From positions 816,001 to 880,000 of the forward strand of contig NZ_CP067124.1 in NCBI RefSeq assembly GCF_028553725.1: a stretch of 64,000 nucleotides of DNA. Reading direction: 5' to 3'. The position numbers and the translations under genes were made by a program. Source of the stretch: Paracoccus alcaliphilus (lineage in GTDB: Bacteria; Pseudomonadota; Alphaproteobacteria; Rhodobacterales; Rhodobacteraceae). How positions within the stretch are numbered: position 1 is the stretch's first letter; the number at the start of each line of letters is the position of its first letter. The notes beneath the pieces were generated by a model, which did not search any database, was not told the origin of the DNA, and saw only the letters and a program-made list of their open reading frames with translations. Shown here in pieces: positions 53,205 through 62,907 of this stretch.

Positions 53205-54907
53205 CGGCCATTGCCCCAACTGCTGCGATCAGCCGGTCCCCTGACCGGCTGATTTCGCTTGTGCTGCTGCCGGTGGCGCTGATCGCGCTGGGGCCGATCC
53301 TGCGGCTGCTGGCCGAGGGGTTCGGACTGGGCGGCGGCCTGACCTTCGCCCATGCGGCCGAGGTTCTGGGCCACGAATCGACCCGTGTCGCGCTGTGGCA
53401 TTCGCTGGTCACGGCGGGGGCGGGCACGGTGATTTCGGTGCTGATCGGCGCGGCCTTTGCCTTTGTCGTGGCGCTGACCGATATCCGGGCCAGGGCGGCG
53501 CTGGTTTTCTGCCTGATGATTCCGATGATGATCCCGCCGCAGATCACCGCGCTGGCATGGATGCAGGTGACCGGGCCGTCTTCGGTGCTGCTGAAAACCA
53601 TCGGGCTGGCGCCGCCTTTGGGCAGTCCGCAGCCGCTGCATTCGGCATGGGGCATCGCGGTGCTGCTGGGCATCCAGCACGCCTCGATCGTGTTTCTGAC
53701 GCTGCGGGCCGGGCTGCGCATGGTGCCCGCCGAACTGGTCGAGGCCGCCCGCATCGCGGGTGCGCGGGGCTGGCGGGTCTGGGCGCAGGTGGTGCTGCCG
53801 CTGAGCCTGCCCAGCCTTGCCGCCGGGGCCGCCATGGCCTTTGTCACCGCGCTGGGGAATTTCGGCATTCCGGCCATGCTGGGGATTCCGGCGGGTTATT
53901 CGACGCTGCCGACGCTGATCTATCGCCGGCTGGTCAGCATGGGGCCGTCGGTTCTGCCCGAGGTCGCGGTGCTGGCGCTGCTGATCGGCGCCGTGGCGAT
54001 TGCCGGGGTGCTGGTCAACCGGCTGTTTCTGGCGCGGCGCGCCCACGGGCTGATCGGGCTGTCGGGCCAGCCGCTGTCGCTGTCGCTTGGCCGCAGGCGG
54101 CTGCCGGTCGAGATCGGGTTATGGGCGTTCATCGCGCTGATCCTTGCCCTGCCGCTGGCGGCGCTGATCGCGACTTCGCTGATCCCGGCTTACGGCGTGC
54201 CGCTGACGTGGGAAACCGCGACGCTGAAGGCCTGGGCCGAGGTGCTGCTGCGTCAGCCGGTCACCCGGCGCGCCTATGTCAACTCGCTGCTGCTGGCCGG
54301 ATCGGCGGCGCTGATCCTGATGGCGGTGACGCTGCCTTTGGCGTGGATCATCAGCCGCCGCCCGAACTGGGCCACGCGGGCCGTCGATACGCTGGTCGAT
54401 CTGCCCTATGCGCTGCCCGGCGTGGTGCTGGCGATTGCCTGCATCCTGAGCTTCATGCGGCTGCCCTTCATCTCGGTCACGCTTTACGGCACGCTGACGA
54501 TCATCCTGCTGGCCTATCTGTCGCGGTTTCTGGTGGTGATGCTGCGCCCGGTGCAGGCCTCGATCCGCCAGCTGGACCCGGCGATGGAGGAAGCCGCCGC
54601 CAGTGCCGGGGCCGGGCTGGGGCGGCGGTTGCGCACCATCGTTCTGCCTCTGGCCGCGCCTGCCGCCGCAGCGGGGGCGATTCTGGTGTTCCTGACCGCG
54701 GTGAACGAGTTGACCGTCTCGGCGCTGCTGTGGTCGGCGGGAACCGAAACGCTTGGCGTCGTCATTTTCAACCTTGAAGACAGCGGCGACACGGTGATGG
54801 CCTCGGCGCTGGCGACCTCGATCGTTGTTCTGGTAATTGTGTTGATGGGGATCGTGCAACTGGCCGCATCCCGCCTGCCGAAAGGAACCGTGCCGTGGCA
54901 GAGCTGA
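53201..54907 (+). CDS. Fe(III)-type ABC transporter, double permease
   Basis: A 568-residue inner-membrane protein with two fused permease halves (FbpB/SfuB type). Each half has an EAA loop: ELVEAARIAGARGWRVWAQVVLPLSLP in the first and PAMEEAAASAGAGLGRRLRTIVLPLAAP in the second. About 12 membrane helices. It overlaps the upstream binding-protein gene by four bases and the downstream ATPase gene by 13, so the three are made together. Confidence 0.92.
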   Translation: MTAIAPTAAISRSPDRLISLVLLPVALIALGPILRLLAEGFGLGGGLTFAHAAEVLGHESTRVALWHSLVTAGAGTVISVLIGAAFAFVVALTDIRARAALVFCLMIPMMIPPQITALAWMQVTGPSSVLLKTIGLAPPLGSPQPLHSAWGIAVLLGIQHASIVFLTLRAGLRMVPAELVEAARIAGARGWRVWAQVVLPLSLPSLAAGAAMAFVTALGNFGIPAMLGIPAGYSTLPTLIYRRLVSMGPSVLPEVAVLALLIGAVAIAGVLVNRLFLARRAHGLIGLSGQPLSLSLGRRRLPVEIGLWAFIALILALPLAALIATSLIPAYGVPLTWETATLKAWAEVLLRQPVTRRAYVNSLLLAGSAALILMAVTLPLAWIISRRPNWATRAVDTLVDLPYALPGVVLAIACILSFMRLPFISVTLYGTLTIILLAYLSRFLVVMLRPVQASIRQLDPAMEEAAASAGAGLGRRLRTIVLPLAAPAAAAGAILVFLTAVNELTVSALLWSAGTETLGVVIFNLEDSGDTVMASALATSIVVLVIVLMGIVQLAASRLPKGTVPWQS

Positions 54908-55983
54908 TATTCTCGGGTGTTTCCCGGCTGTTCGACGGCATCCCGGCGCTGAACGGGATCGATGCGCGGATCGCGGCGGGCGAGTTCGTGGCGCTGCTGG
55001 GCCCATCGGGTTGCGGTAAAACCACCCTGCTGCGGCTGACCGCCGGGTTCGAGGCCCCCGATGCGGGCGAAATCACCCTTGGCGGGCAGGTGCTGGCCCG
55101 CGTCGGTGGCCCCTTCGTGCCGCCCGAGGACCGCAATATCGGCATTGTGTTCCAATCCTATGCGCTGTGGCCGCATATGACCGTGGCGCGCAACGTCGCC
55201 TATCCGCTGGAGGTCCGCCGCATCGCCGCCCCGGAACGCCGCCGCCGCGTGGCCGAGGCGCTGGCGCTGACCGGCCTGTCCGCCTTTGCCGACCGCGCGC
55301 CCGCGCAGCTTTCGGGCGGGCAGCGTCAGCGGGTGGCGCTGGCCCGCTGTCTGGTGGCCGAGCCACGCGCGGTGCTGCTGGACGAGCCGCTGGCGAATCT
55401 GGACCTTGCCCTGCGCGCCACGATGCAGGACGCCTTTGCCGCCTTTCACCGCCGCACCGGGGCGACGATGCTTTATGTCACGCATGACCAGACCGAGGCG
55501 CTGGCGCTGGCCGACCGCGTGGCGGTGATGCAGGACGGCCGGATCCGCCAGTTCGCCGCGCCCGAGGTGCTGTATGACCGCCCGCAGGATTGCTTTGTCG
55601 CCGGTTTCGTCGGTGACGGTGCGGTGATCCCGCTGCGGGTGGCCGGGCCGCTGACCCCGGCGGGCATCCTCGTCCATGCGCTTGGCCAGCAGATCGAGGC
55701 CCGCGCCACCGATGCCCGCCCGACCCATCTGTGCATCCGCCCCGAACAGGTGGCGATCGACGGCGCGGGGCCCATCCGCGCCCGGGTCAGCGCCTGCACC
55801 TATCAGGGCGGGCGGTTCCGGCTGGTGCTGGATGCCGGGGGCGAATCGCTGGTGACGCATGGCGGCCAGCGCGCCCGCATCGGCGAGGAATTGCGGCTGA
55901 GCATCCGCCACCCCTGGGCCTTCCGCGACCCGGATACGCAGCCGGTCGGCCTGCCCGGAATGGCCGCCCAGACCGCCCGCTGA
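54895..55983 (+). CDS. Fe(III)-type ABC transporter, ATP-binding protein
   Basis: A 362-residue ATPase with a C-terminal TOBE domain. Walker A GPSGCGKTT, signature LSGGQRQRVALARCL, Walker B AVLLDEPLANLDLAL and switch VTHDQTEAL are intact; the TOBE part (LCIRPEQVAIDG; YQGGRFRLVLDAGG) is typical of FbpC/PotA-like ATPases. The start is GTG at 54895, within the permease gene. The TOBE domain often senses regulatory ligands. Confidence 0.93.
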   Translation: MAELIFSGVSRLFDGIPALNGIDARIAAGEFVALLGPSGCGKTTLLRLTAGFEAPDAGEITLGGQVLARVGGPFVPPEDRNIGIVFQSYALWPHMTVARNVAYPLEVRRIAAPERRRRVAEALALTGLSAFADRAPAQLSGGQRQRVALARCLVAEPRAVLLDEPLANLDLALRATMQDAFAAFHRRTGATMLYVTHDQTEALALADRVAVMQDGRIRQFAAPEVLYDRPQDCFVAGFVGDGAVIPLRVAGPLTPAGILVHALGQQIEARATDARPTHLCIRPEQVAIDGAGPIRARVSACTYQGGRFRLVLDAGGESLVTHGGQRARIGEELRLSIRHPWAFRDPDTQPVGLPGMAAQTAR

Positions 55984-56041
55984 CGCCCGTTCCGGCCCCG
56001 GTTGCATAAATTTTCTTTAAAATTCAAAGCAAAGCGTTGCC

Positions 56042-56055
56042 ACAGCGTACGCTGT
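56042..56055. promoter_or_regulatory. 14-bp perfect palindrome upstream of the esterase cassette
   Basis: ACAGCGTACGCTGT is a perfect palindrome in an AT-rich gap, 77 bases before the first cassette gene. It could be an operator; no regulator is encoded nearby. Confidence 0.35.
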
Positions 56056-56132
56056 ATTAACACCCCATTAATGCGGCAAATCTAATTCTTGGTCCTCCGT
56101 CCTATGCGGACATTCATGCTCAGGAGGATCTG

Positions 56133-56585
56133 ATGCCGAACAAAGCCACTGTCAGCGGCGTGATGCAGGACGCCAATCTCGACCCGGTTCAGGGCGGAAA
56201 GATCGTCGCCACCTTCGTCGGATCGGATATTTTCGACGGCGGCGTGCGGATCGTCACCCAGAAGGTCGAGGCGACCACCGACGATCACGGCGAATGGTCG
56301 ATGGACCTGATCGTCAATGCTGAAGGCGAGAACGCCTCGACCAGCTGGACCATCGAGGGGTTCAACCAATATGTCACCTCGGTCTTCAAGGCCGAAAAGC
56401 TGTTCATCGCCTCGGCCACGCCGGTTCAGCTGGGGGCGCTGGAAAAGATCAGCGCGGCGAATCTGGCTGCCGCCCGCAATGCGGTGAATGCGCGGCTGAT
56501 CGTGGTCGGCAGCTTTGCCGAATATGCCGCGCTGCCCGCCAGCATGAAGCAGCCCAATGACGCGATTCTTGTGACCGGGGTGTAA
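56133..56585 (+). CDS. Hypothetical beta-rich protein, first of an esterase cassette
   Basis: A 150-residue protein with no signal peptide. The first 90 residues look like a beta sandwich (ATVSGVMQDANLDPVQGGKIVATFVGSD; ATTDDHGEWSMDLIVNAEGEN; TSWTIEGFNQYV), similar in style to phage tail-fibre or adhesin modules; the rest is helical (GALEKISAANLAAARNAVNARL). ATG at 56133 follows AGGAGG. It is 3 bases from the next gene, and the three genes here form an operon. Confidence 0.65.
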   Translation: MPNKATVSGVMQDANLDPVQGGKIVATFVGSDIFDGGVRIVTQKVEATTDDHGEWSMDLIVNAEGENASTSWTIEGFNQYVTSVFKAEKLFIASATPVQLGALEKISAANLAAARNAVNARLIVVGSFAEYAALPASMKQPNDAILVTGV

Positions 56586-56588
56586 GCG

Positions 56589-57629
56589 ATGACCGTGACG
56601 ATTCTGTCCAATGTCAGCCGCCGCCTGCTGGAAAGCCTGACGGCGGTCTATTACGGCGGCTATCCGGCCTCGCTGATGGATGCCGATGGCAATCTGATGC
56701 TGCGTGGCGATCCGGTGGCGCTTCCGGTCTTTACCGCCAACCCGATGGCTGCGCCGCCGGATGCGCAGATCGGCGACAATATCGCCCTGACCCTTGGCAG
56801 CGCCCCGCAGGCGGTCAGCCTGTCCGGCGTGCTGCTGCAAGAGGGAATCGACCGCACGCATGAAATCGTGGACGGGATCTGGACGCCGATGACGGCGGGT
56901 TCCTATACATGGAGCGTGACGGCCACCAATCCCGGCGGGTCGGTTTCCGCGCCCGTCGTCCCGGGCCGGATCGCCGCGCTGGACGCGGGGCCAGATTACG
57001 CGCGCGCCCTGCTGCGGATCAGCCCCCGCACCGCCTTTACCGGCGCGGAAAGCGCGATCACCGGCCTTGCCAATGACGGCAATGGCGACTGGTCCCTGAC
57101 CACCACCGGCAGCGGGGCCGAGCCGCAGATGCAGGCCGAGGGCATCGCGATGACGGCAGGCGGCAGGTTCCTGACCAGCCCGGCCAGCCTGACCCCCGAA
57201 ACCACCGGCGGCTTCTTTGCCGTGCTGCGGGTGACGGTGGATCAGGACAGCACTTCGCCCGCGATCTTCCTCGAGGCGACGCCCGCGACCGCGCTGGCCA
57301 TGCGTCTGTTTGGCGGCAATATCCAGCTTGGCTTCAACCGTGGCGCGGCGGCGCGGTGGGAGACGTTCGAGCCGGTCCCCTTCGGCACCGAGATCGTGCT
57401 GGGGATCGAGGTGGACGATGTCGCCAAGACCGTTCGCATGAAGACTCTGGCCGGGGCGTTGACAGTCTTTGCCGATCAGACATTCGAGGACCGGACCTTC
57501 ACCACCTTGCGCATCGGCAGCGCCAATTTCGGCGGCGTGATCCACGAAGCGGTTGTCGTCACCCGCGCCGAGGACGAGGACTGGCCGATCACCTTCGAAG
57601 AGGTCATCGCGGATTTTCAGCGGGGGTGA
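56589..57629 (+). CDS. Hypothetical protein with Ig-like and LamG-like regions
   Basis: A 346-residue protein without signal peptide. Residues about 55-125 resemble an Ig-like repeat (IGDNIALTLGSAPQAVSLSGVLLQ; GSYTWSVTATNPGGSVSAPVV) and about 150-340 resemble a concanavalin/LamG-like sandwich (TTGGFFAVLRVTVDQDS; LAMRLFGGNIQLGFNRG; TFTTLRIGSANFGGVIHEAVV). Such parts bind polysaccharide. The stop overlaps the esterase GTG start by four bases (GTGA). Domain calls are by pattern only. Confidence 0.62.
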   Translation: MTVTILSNVSRRLLESLTAVYYGGYPASLMDADGNLMLRGDPVALPVFTANPMAAPPDAQIGDNIALTLGSAPQAVSLSGVLLQEGIDRTHEIVDGIWTPMTAGSYTWSVTATNPGGSVSAPVVPGRIAALDAGPDYARALLRISPRTAFTGAESAITGLANDGNGDWSLTTTGSGAEPQMQAEGIAMTAGGRFLTSPASLTPETTGGFFAVLRVTVDQDSTSPAIFLEATPATALAMRLFGGNIQLGFNRGAAARWETFEPVPFGTEIVLGIEVDDVAKTVRMKTLAGALTVFADQTFEDRTFTTLRIGSANFGGVIHEAVVVTRAEDEDWPITFEEVIADFQRG

Positions 57630-58879
57630 CGCCCCCAGCCCCAACAGTCACCCCGGTCGAACTGATCATGTCCCGTGGCCAGTCGCTGTCGGCCGGTCCG
57701 AATCCCGGCGACCGGCGCGCGCCGGATGGGCGGACATGGCATCAGGTCTTCGCCGGCAACGACCGCGTTCAGGCGCTTGGCGGATTGCGCTATCCCAGCG
57801 GCAACCCGATCACCCAGATCGGCGCGCCGCTGGCGCAGGGCTATGACCATTCGGTGACGACGACCGGCAGCATCCCGATGCCGGTCCGGTCCTTCATCAC
57901 CGAAGGCGCGGTGATCGCGCATGGTCTGGTGCGCGAAGGGCTGACACCGGGCCGCACCTCGCATCAATGGCACGACATTGGCGGCATGTCCGTGGCCAGT
58001 CTGGACAATGACCCGGCAACCGGCGCGGCCGGTCAGGTGACGCCGTGGCAAAGCGCCGAATACTGGCTGACGCAGGCGATGATCGCCTATCGCGATGCCG
58101 AAAGCGTCGTGGTGCCGCGGATCTGCTTCAATCAGGGAGAGGCCGATTTGACCCGGCCGCGCGGCTGGTGGCGGGACGCCTTCCGCGTGACCTATGGCCA
58201 GATGATCGAACAGATCCAGCGGATTGTGGGCCAGCAGACCGCGCCGCGCCTCTATCTGCGCCAGACCGGCGGTTACGGCCATCGCGGCAGCCGAAGCAAT
58301 GAGATCGTGCTGGACCAGATCGAGGTGGTGCGCGAATGGGACGGGATTCTGGTCGGCCCGAACTGGTGCCATCTGGTCGATAACTATGACAACCGCATGG
58401 TGCATATGTCGATCGAGGGCCATATCGAGATGTCCGAGATGTATGTCTGGGCCATCGCCGAGGTCGAATCCGGTCGCGGCTGGAACCTGCTGCCGGGTCA
58501 GGCCAGCCGCGCGGGCGATATCATCACCATCCCGATCAGCACCCGCCCGGATGAGGAGCTGATCACGGTTCCGGGCCGCTATGAGGGTTATGGCGGCGAT
58601 CCGGCGCATCTGGGGCTGGAGGCCGTCGGCGGCCAGATCCTGTCGGCGGCGGTGTCGGGCGAAAACATCCTGTTGCAGGTGTCGGGGCCGGTCACCGCGA
58701 TCCGACACGCGATGCAGAACAGCGGCGTGGATTACCGGACCCATCTGGACGCCAACGGCTATGGCTATGTCGAGCATCGTTCCCTGCTGCGCACGACGCT
58801 GACGAAAACCGTGACCCTGGGCGGGCAGGATTTCACGCTGGAACGCTGGCTGCCATCGTTTCAGGTCGAACTCGCCTGA
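57626..58879 (+). CDS. SGNH/GDSL-type sialate O-acetylesterase-like hydrolase
   Basis: A 417-residue protein resembling carbohydrate O-acetylesterases of the SGNH fold. A nucleophile block is visible as MSRGQSLSAGP, the third block as ICFNQGEADLTRPRG, and the C-terminal His block as HMSIEGHIEMSEMY. The C-terminal 120 residues are beta-rich. GTG at 57626 overlaps the upstream stop; ATG 57668 is a possible shorter start. No signal peptide. Lack of export signals and tail-fibre-like neighbours make a phage or phage-derived origin possible. Confidence 0.7.
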   Translation: MTPPAPTVTPVELIMSRGQSLSAGPNPGDRRAPDGRTWHQVFAGNDRVQALGGLRYPSGNPITQIGAPLAQGYDHSVTTTGSIPMPVRSFITEGAVIAHGLVREGLTPGRTSHQWHDIGGMSVASLDNDPATGAAGQVTPWQSAEYWLTQAMIAYRDAESVVVPRICFNQGEADLTRPRGWWRDAFRVTYGQMIEQIQRIVGQQTAPRLYLRQTGGYGHRGSRSNEIVLDQIEVVREWDGILVGPNWCHLVDNYDNRMVHMSIEGHIEMSEMYVWAIAEVESGRGWNLLPGQASRAGDIITIPISTRPDEELITVPGRYEGYGGDPAHLGLEAVGGQILSAAVSGENILLQVSGPVTAIRHAMQNSGVDYRTHLDANGYGYVEHRSLLRTTLTKTVTLGGQDFTLERWLPSFQVELA

Positions 58880-58951
58880 CCAATCCCGAACCCGACCGGC
58901 AGCCTGCCGCGCTGCCGGCCACCCCCTTTCCGCCACATCCCCTCGCACTCC

Positions 58952-58973
58952 TTCCAAATACCTCGGGGTGAGG
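58952..58973 (+). repeat. Dispersed intergenic motif, short variant (copy D)
   Basis: TTCCAAATACCTCGGGGTGA followed by AGGGGC-AGC-GCCCCT at 58994-59008. It shares the CAAATA...CGGGG core with the motif at 38925. It lies between the esterase and phospholipase genes and may act as a terminator. Confidence 0.45.
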
Positions 58974-59036
58974 CGCGTCGCAGACGCGCCGAGGGGCAGC
59001 GCCCCTTCCCGCCCCGCCGGCAATCACCGCGCAGCC

Positions 59037-60545
59037 TCAACGCTTTCCGCTCCTCCGTCCGACCCGGTGCCACAGGATCAGCCCGCCCGCTGCAAGTGCC
59101 GCCCCGATCATCACATGGCGAGAGGTGATTCCCAGACGTGCCTGTGCGCTGCTGCGATAGCGCGGATCGAACAGGCGGGTCTCGGACAGGAACCGGCCCA
59201 GCAGCGGCTCGGCCCGCGGGGGCAGGGGGCGCAACCCGCGACCGGGGCGGGACAGCGCCCGGATGGCGGTGATCAGGCTGCCATGTTCAGTCACGGTCTT
59301 TCCGACACGCCCGGCGTCAAGGCCCAGATGCTCGGCGATCAGGCCATCGCGGAACTCGCGGATCCGGTCGCGCTCGGCCTTGTCGCGACCGATTACCGCG
59401 ATGTCGCATTCGGTGTCGAACCCCATCGAGCGCCGGTCGATATTGCTGGAACCCACGCGCAGAAAGCGGTCATCCACCACCATCAGCTTGGCATGGACAT
59501 AGATCGGTCGCCCCGACTCCGTCACCGGATGCAGGATGCGGAAGCGGTCATGGCGGTCGATGCCCTGCAAATAGCGGATCGCGCGGCTGCGGGTGACATG
59601 CATGGCCTGATCCTCGACGGCCTTCTGCGCCGCGAACGGGTTGACGACCACGACTTCCGGCCCGTCGGGTTCCCGCAGCCGGGCGGCAATGGCACGGGTG
59701 ATATTGTCGGCGCAGAAATATTGCGATTCCAGATAGATATAATCCCGTGCCCCGGCGATGGCATCCAGATAGAGGGCCTCGATCTCGTTGATGAGCGGCT
59801 GGTCGCGCTCGGGTGGCTGGGTGCGGGCGATGGCCAGCGGCAGGTCGTGAAACATCGGCGTGACGCTGTCGGGCCAGATATCGGCGCCGGGGGCGAAATC
59901 CTCGTCAACCTCGGCATCATGGGCACGTTTCCAGCGCAGCCGGGCCAGTTTCGAGATCTCTGCCGCCGCCGGGCCGCTGAACACCGCCGAGGCATCGTGC
60001 CAGGGCTGGGAAATCTCGCCATCCTTGCCACGGCGCAACGGGTTGTCGTCGCGGTGGTCAGGGTCATCCCAGCGCCCCGCCGTCAGGTCGATGCCGCCGC
60101 AAAAGGCCAGCGAATCGTCGATGGCGACCAGTTTCTGATGATGGCAGGCCCCCAGCGGGTGATGCCCGTCAAAGGCCAGATGGATCTGCTCGGGCGACAT
60201 GAACTTGACCTGCAACGCCGGCAGCACCCCACCCGGAGCAATCATGGCGCCGCCGCTCCATTTCAGCAGATAGATGTCCAGCCCCGGCCGGCGATCGACG
60301 ATCGCATCCAGAAACGGGCCGACAGCATTGGGAAAGCCGTCCGGGGCATTGCCGTCATCGTCGCTTTCGCCGGGCAGCATCTCGATCTCGAAATCGAAAT
60401 CCCAGCCGACCAGCATGACCAGCCGACTGGCCTGCAACAGCGCCTCGCGCAGCGCCCGGAAATGCGCCTTGCCGTCGATGATGAACGAAACCCGCCCGGC
60501 AGGCGCGACCCGCCAGCAATTCCGACCCGTTACGAATTCGACCAT
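59037..60545 (-). CDS. Phospholipase D family protein (cardiolipin-synthase-like)
   Basis: A 502-residue protein with two HKD motifs: HHQKLVAIDD with CGGIDLT, and VHAKLMVVDD with GSSNIDRRS. It belongs to the PLD superfamily branch that transfers phosphatidyl groups or hydrolyses phospholipids. The last 30 residues hold a single hydrophobic segment (HVMIGAALAAGGLILWHRVG), a probable C-terminal membrane anchor followed by a basic end. No classical signal peptide at the N-terminus. Confidence 0.88.
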   Translation of the reverse strand: MVEFVTGRNCWRVAPAGRVSFIIDGKAHFRALREALLQASRLVMLVGWDFDFEIEMLPGESDDDGNAPDGFPNAVGPFLDAIVDRRPGLDIYLLKWSGGAMIAPGGVLPALQVKFMSPEQIHLAFDGHHPLGACHHQKLVAIDDSLAFCGGIDLTAGRWDDPDHRDDNPLRRGKDGEISQPWHDASAVFSGPAAAEISKLARLRWKRAHDAEVDEDFAPGADIWPDSVTPMFHDLPLAIARTQPPERDQPLINEIEALYLDAIAGARDYIYLESQYFCADNITRAIAARLREPDGPEVVVVNPFAAQKAVEDQAMHVTRSRAIRYLQGIDRHDRFRILHPVTESGRPIYVHAKLMVVDDRFLRVGSSNIDRRSMGFDTECDIAVIGRDKAERDRIREFRDGLIAEHLGLDAGRVGKTVTEHGSLITAIRALSRPGRGLRPLPPRAEPLLGRFLSETRLFDPRYRSSAQARLGITSRHVMIGAALAAGGLILWHRVGRRSGKR

Positions 60546-60616
60546 TGACCTGCCCCGCGTCTGTATCCCGTCACGCTGGCATAACGCCCGGTCGCAGGTC
60601 CGGGTTCAAGCCCGTT

Positions 60617-61078
60617 TCAGGTCGCGCGGCCCGATTGCGCATGGCGCAGCAGCCGGTCCAGCTGTTGCAGGAAATGCGAGCGGTCGGCCTTGGAAAAACC
60701 CGCGCCGCTGCCCTGAAAGAAGGGATTGGCGGCGCGGATGTCCTGCATCAGATCGCGGGTCGCAAGGCGCGGCCCGATATTCGCCATGGTCAGCGCCTCG
60801 CCGTCATGGGTGACGACCTGCGCCCCGGCCTTCAGGCAGCGGTCGGCCAGCGGCAGGTCGCCGGTCACCACCACATCGCCGGGGCCGCAATGCGCGGCGA
60901 TCCACTGATCGGCGACATCCGGTCCCTCATCGACGATCACCAGCGACACCAGCGGATTGGCCGGGGGCCGGATGCCGCCATTGCAGACCAGCACCATCGG
61001 CACCCGCAGCCGTGTTGCCACCCGCTCGGCCTCGGCCTTGACCGGGCAGGCATCGGCGTCAATGTAAAGCGTCGTCAC
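60617..61078 (-). CDS. YaiI/YqxD (DUF188) family protein
   Basis: A 153-residue protein with the NYN/PIN-like DUF188 pattern: [21 protein letters not shown] at the start, [15 protein letters not shown] in the middle and [12 protein letters not shown] near the end. The acidic residues suggest a metal-dependent nuclease, but no function is proven. The GTG at 61078 starts the family domain; the frame upstream to 61165 is part of the dapD region. It follows dapD by 11 bases. Confidence 0.9.
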   Translation of the reverse strand: MTTLYIDADACPVKAEAERVATRLRVPMVLVCNGGIRPPANPLVSLVIVDEGPDVADQWIAAHCGPGDVVVTGDLPLADRCLKAGAQVVTHDGEALTMANIGPRLATRDLMQDIRAANPFFQGSGAGFSKADRSHFLQQLDRLLRHAQSGRAT

Positions 61079-61089
61079 CCGGCCCCGCT

Positions 61090-61911
61090 TCAGTCGCGCA
61101 GCAATTCGTTGACCGAGGTCTTGGAGCGGGTCTGCGCGTCCACCCGCTTGACGATCACCGCACAATAGAGGTTCACGCCATTCTTCGAGGGCATCGACCC
61201 CGCGACGACGACGGAACCCGCGGGCACCTCGCCATACATGACCTCGCCGGTCTCGCGATCGAGGATCTTGGTGGACTGGCCGATGAAGACACCCATCCCC
61301 AGAACCGAACCCTCACGGATGATGCAGCCCTCGACCACCTCGGAACGGGCGCCGATAAAGCAGTCATCCTCGATGATGGTCGGCCCGGCCTGCAACGGCT
61401 CCAGCACGCCGCCGATGCCGACGCCGCCCGACAGGTGGACATTCTTGCCGATCTGCGCGCAGGAACCGACGGTGGCCCAGGTATCGACCATCGTGCCCTC
61501 GCCCACATGGGCGCCAAGGTTGACGAAGGACGGCATCAGCACCGCCCCCTTGCCGATATGGGCCGAGCGGCGGACGATGGCGCCCGGCACGGCGCGGAAA
61601 CCGGCAGCGCGCCACTGATTGTCGCCCCAGCCCTTGAACTTGCTGTCCACCTTGTCCCACCAGCCGCCACCCTGCGGCCCGCCCGACATTTCTTCCATGT
61701 CGTTCAGGCGGAAGGACAGCAGCACGGCCTTTTTCGCCCATTGGTTCACATGCCAGTCATTGCCGCGCTTCTCGGCCACGCGCAGGGCGCCGGTATCCAG
61801 CCGGTTCAGCACTTCATCGACGGCCTCGCGGGCGACGCCCCTGGTGGCGCTGGTGATTTCGGCGCGGTGTTCCCACGCGGCCTCGATGGCGGTCTCTAGG
61901 GCTTGGGTCAT
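61090..61911 (-). CDS. dapD: 2,3,4,5-tetrahydropyridine-2,6-dicarboxylate N-succinyltransferase
   Basis: A 273-residue lysine/diaminopimelate enzyme that succinylates tetrahydrodipicolinate. A helical N-terminal part is followed by a left-handed beta-helix of hexapeptide repeats ([41 protein letters not shown] in pattern) and the C-terminal [12 protein letters not shown]. Length is standard. It belongs to the same pathway as asd at 31313. Confidence 0.97.
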   Translation of the reverse strand: MTQALETAIEAAWEHRAEITSATRGVAREAVDEVLNRLDTGALRVAEKRGNDWHVNQWAKKAVLLSFRLNDMEEMSGGPQGGGWWDKVDSKFKGWGDNQWRAAGFRAVPGAIVRRSAHIGKGAVLMPSFVNLGAHVGEGTMVDTWATVGSCAQIGKNVHLSGGVGIGGVLEPLQAGPTIIEDDCFIGARSEVVEGCIIREGSVLGMGVFIGQSTKILDRETGEVMYGEVPAGSVVVAGSMPSKNGVNLYCAVIVKRVDAQTRSKTSVNELLRD

Positions 61912-62026
61912 GGCGGCTCTCCTCGATCTGTCATGCGGCCTTGGGTGGAAACTGTCGCCTCCGGGCTATAAGCCTGAGGCAAAGATCGTGCAATCCGCAC
62001 AGTCACTTCATACACCCGAGGCCTGA

Positions 62027-62851
62027 ATGAGCGAAGCAGAACAACGCGCCAATCCCCTGCCACACAGCACCGAGGATGTCGTCCGCGCCGAACAGGGTCC
62101 CGATACGCCGCAGACGGCCTCGCCATCCTATCGTCTGGCCTTTACCGACCGCGATTTCCTGCTGCGAGAGGAGTTGCGCCCGGTGCGCCTGCAACTGGAG
62201 CTGCTGAAGCCGCAGATGCTGATGGACGAGGCCGGGATCGAATCGACCGTGGTGATGTTCGGCGGCGCCCGCATCCCCGCGCCGGAACATGCGGCCGGGG
62301 CACGCACGCCGGTGCTGGCGGATCTGTCGCGCTATTACGACGAGGCGCGGCGCTTTGCGCAGCAGATGACGCTGCGCTCGATGGAGACGGGCGGACGAGA
62401 GCATGTGATCTGCACCGGCGGCGGCCCCGGCGTGATGGAGGCCGGCAATCTGGGCGCGCAAGAGGCGGGTGGCAAATCCATCGGCCTTGGCATCGTGCTG
62501 CCGCACGAGCAGGCGCCGAATGTCTATGTGACGCCGGAGCTGTCGTTCAACTTCCATTATTTCGCGATCCGCAAGATGCATTTCCTGATGCGGGCGCGGG
62601 CCATCGTGGTCTTTCCGGGCGGCTTCGGCACGCTGGACGAGTTGTTCGAGATGCTGACCCTGATCCAGACCCGCCGCATGAAGCCGGTCCCGATCCTGCT
62701 GTTCGGCCGCGAATTCTGGGAACGGATCATCAACTGGCAGGCGTTGGCCGAGGCAGGCACGATCAGCGACAGCGATCTGAACCTGTTCCGCTATGCCGAA
62801 ACCGCGGAAGAGGCGGTCGGAATCATCGACGGCTGGGGAAAGCCGGTCTGA
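62027..62851 (+). CDS. LOG family protein (cytokinin-activating phosphoribohydrolase-like)
   Basis: A 274-residue TIGR00730-type protein. Conserved motifs are VMFGGARIP, CTGGGPGVMEAGNLGAQEAGG and FPGGFGTLDELFEMLTLIQT, which form the nucleotide-binding site. The family hydrolyses nucleoside 5'-monophosphates such as cytokinin ribotides or AMP. The N-terminal 60 residues are an extension found in the longer LOG type. It diverges from dapD. Confidence 0.92.
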   Translation: MSEAEQRANPLPHSTEDVVRAEQGPDTPQTASPSYRLAFTDRDFLLREELRPVRLQLELLKPQMLMDEAGIESTVVMFGGARIPAPEHAAGARTPVLADLSRYYDEARRFAQQMTLRSMETGGREHVICTGGGPGVMEAGNLGAQEAGGKSIGLGIVLPHEQAPNVYVTPELSFNFHYFAIRKMHFLMRARAIVVFPGGFGTLDELFEMLTLIQTRRMKPVPILLFGREFWERIINWQALAEAGTISDSDLNLFRYAETAEEAVGIIDGWGKPV

Positions 62852-62907
62852 GCGCTGGCGGTTTATTCAAGTCCATTGCGGTCATTAGTCGGCTCTGAAC
62901 AACCGTG

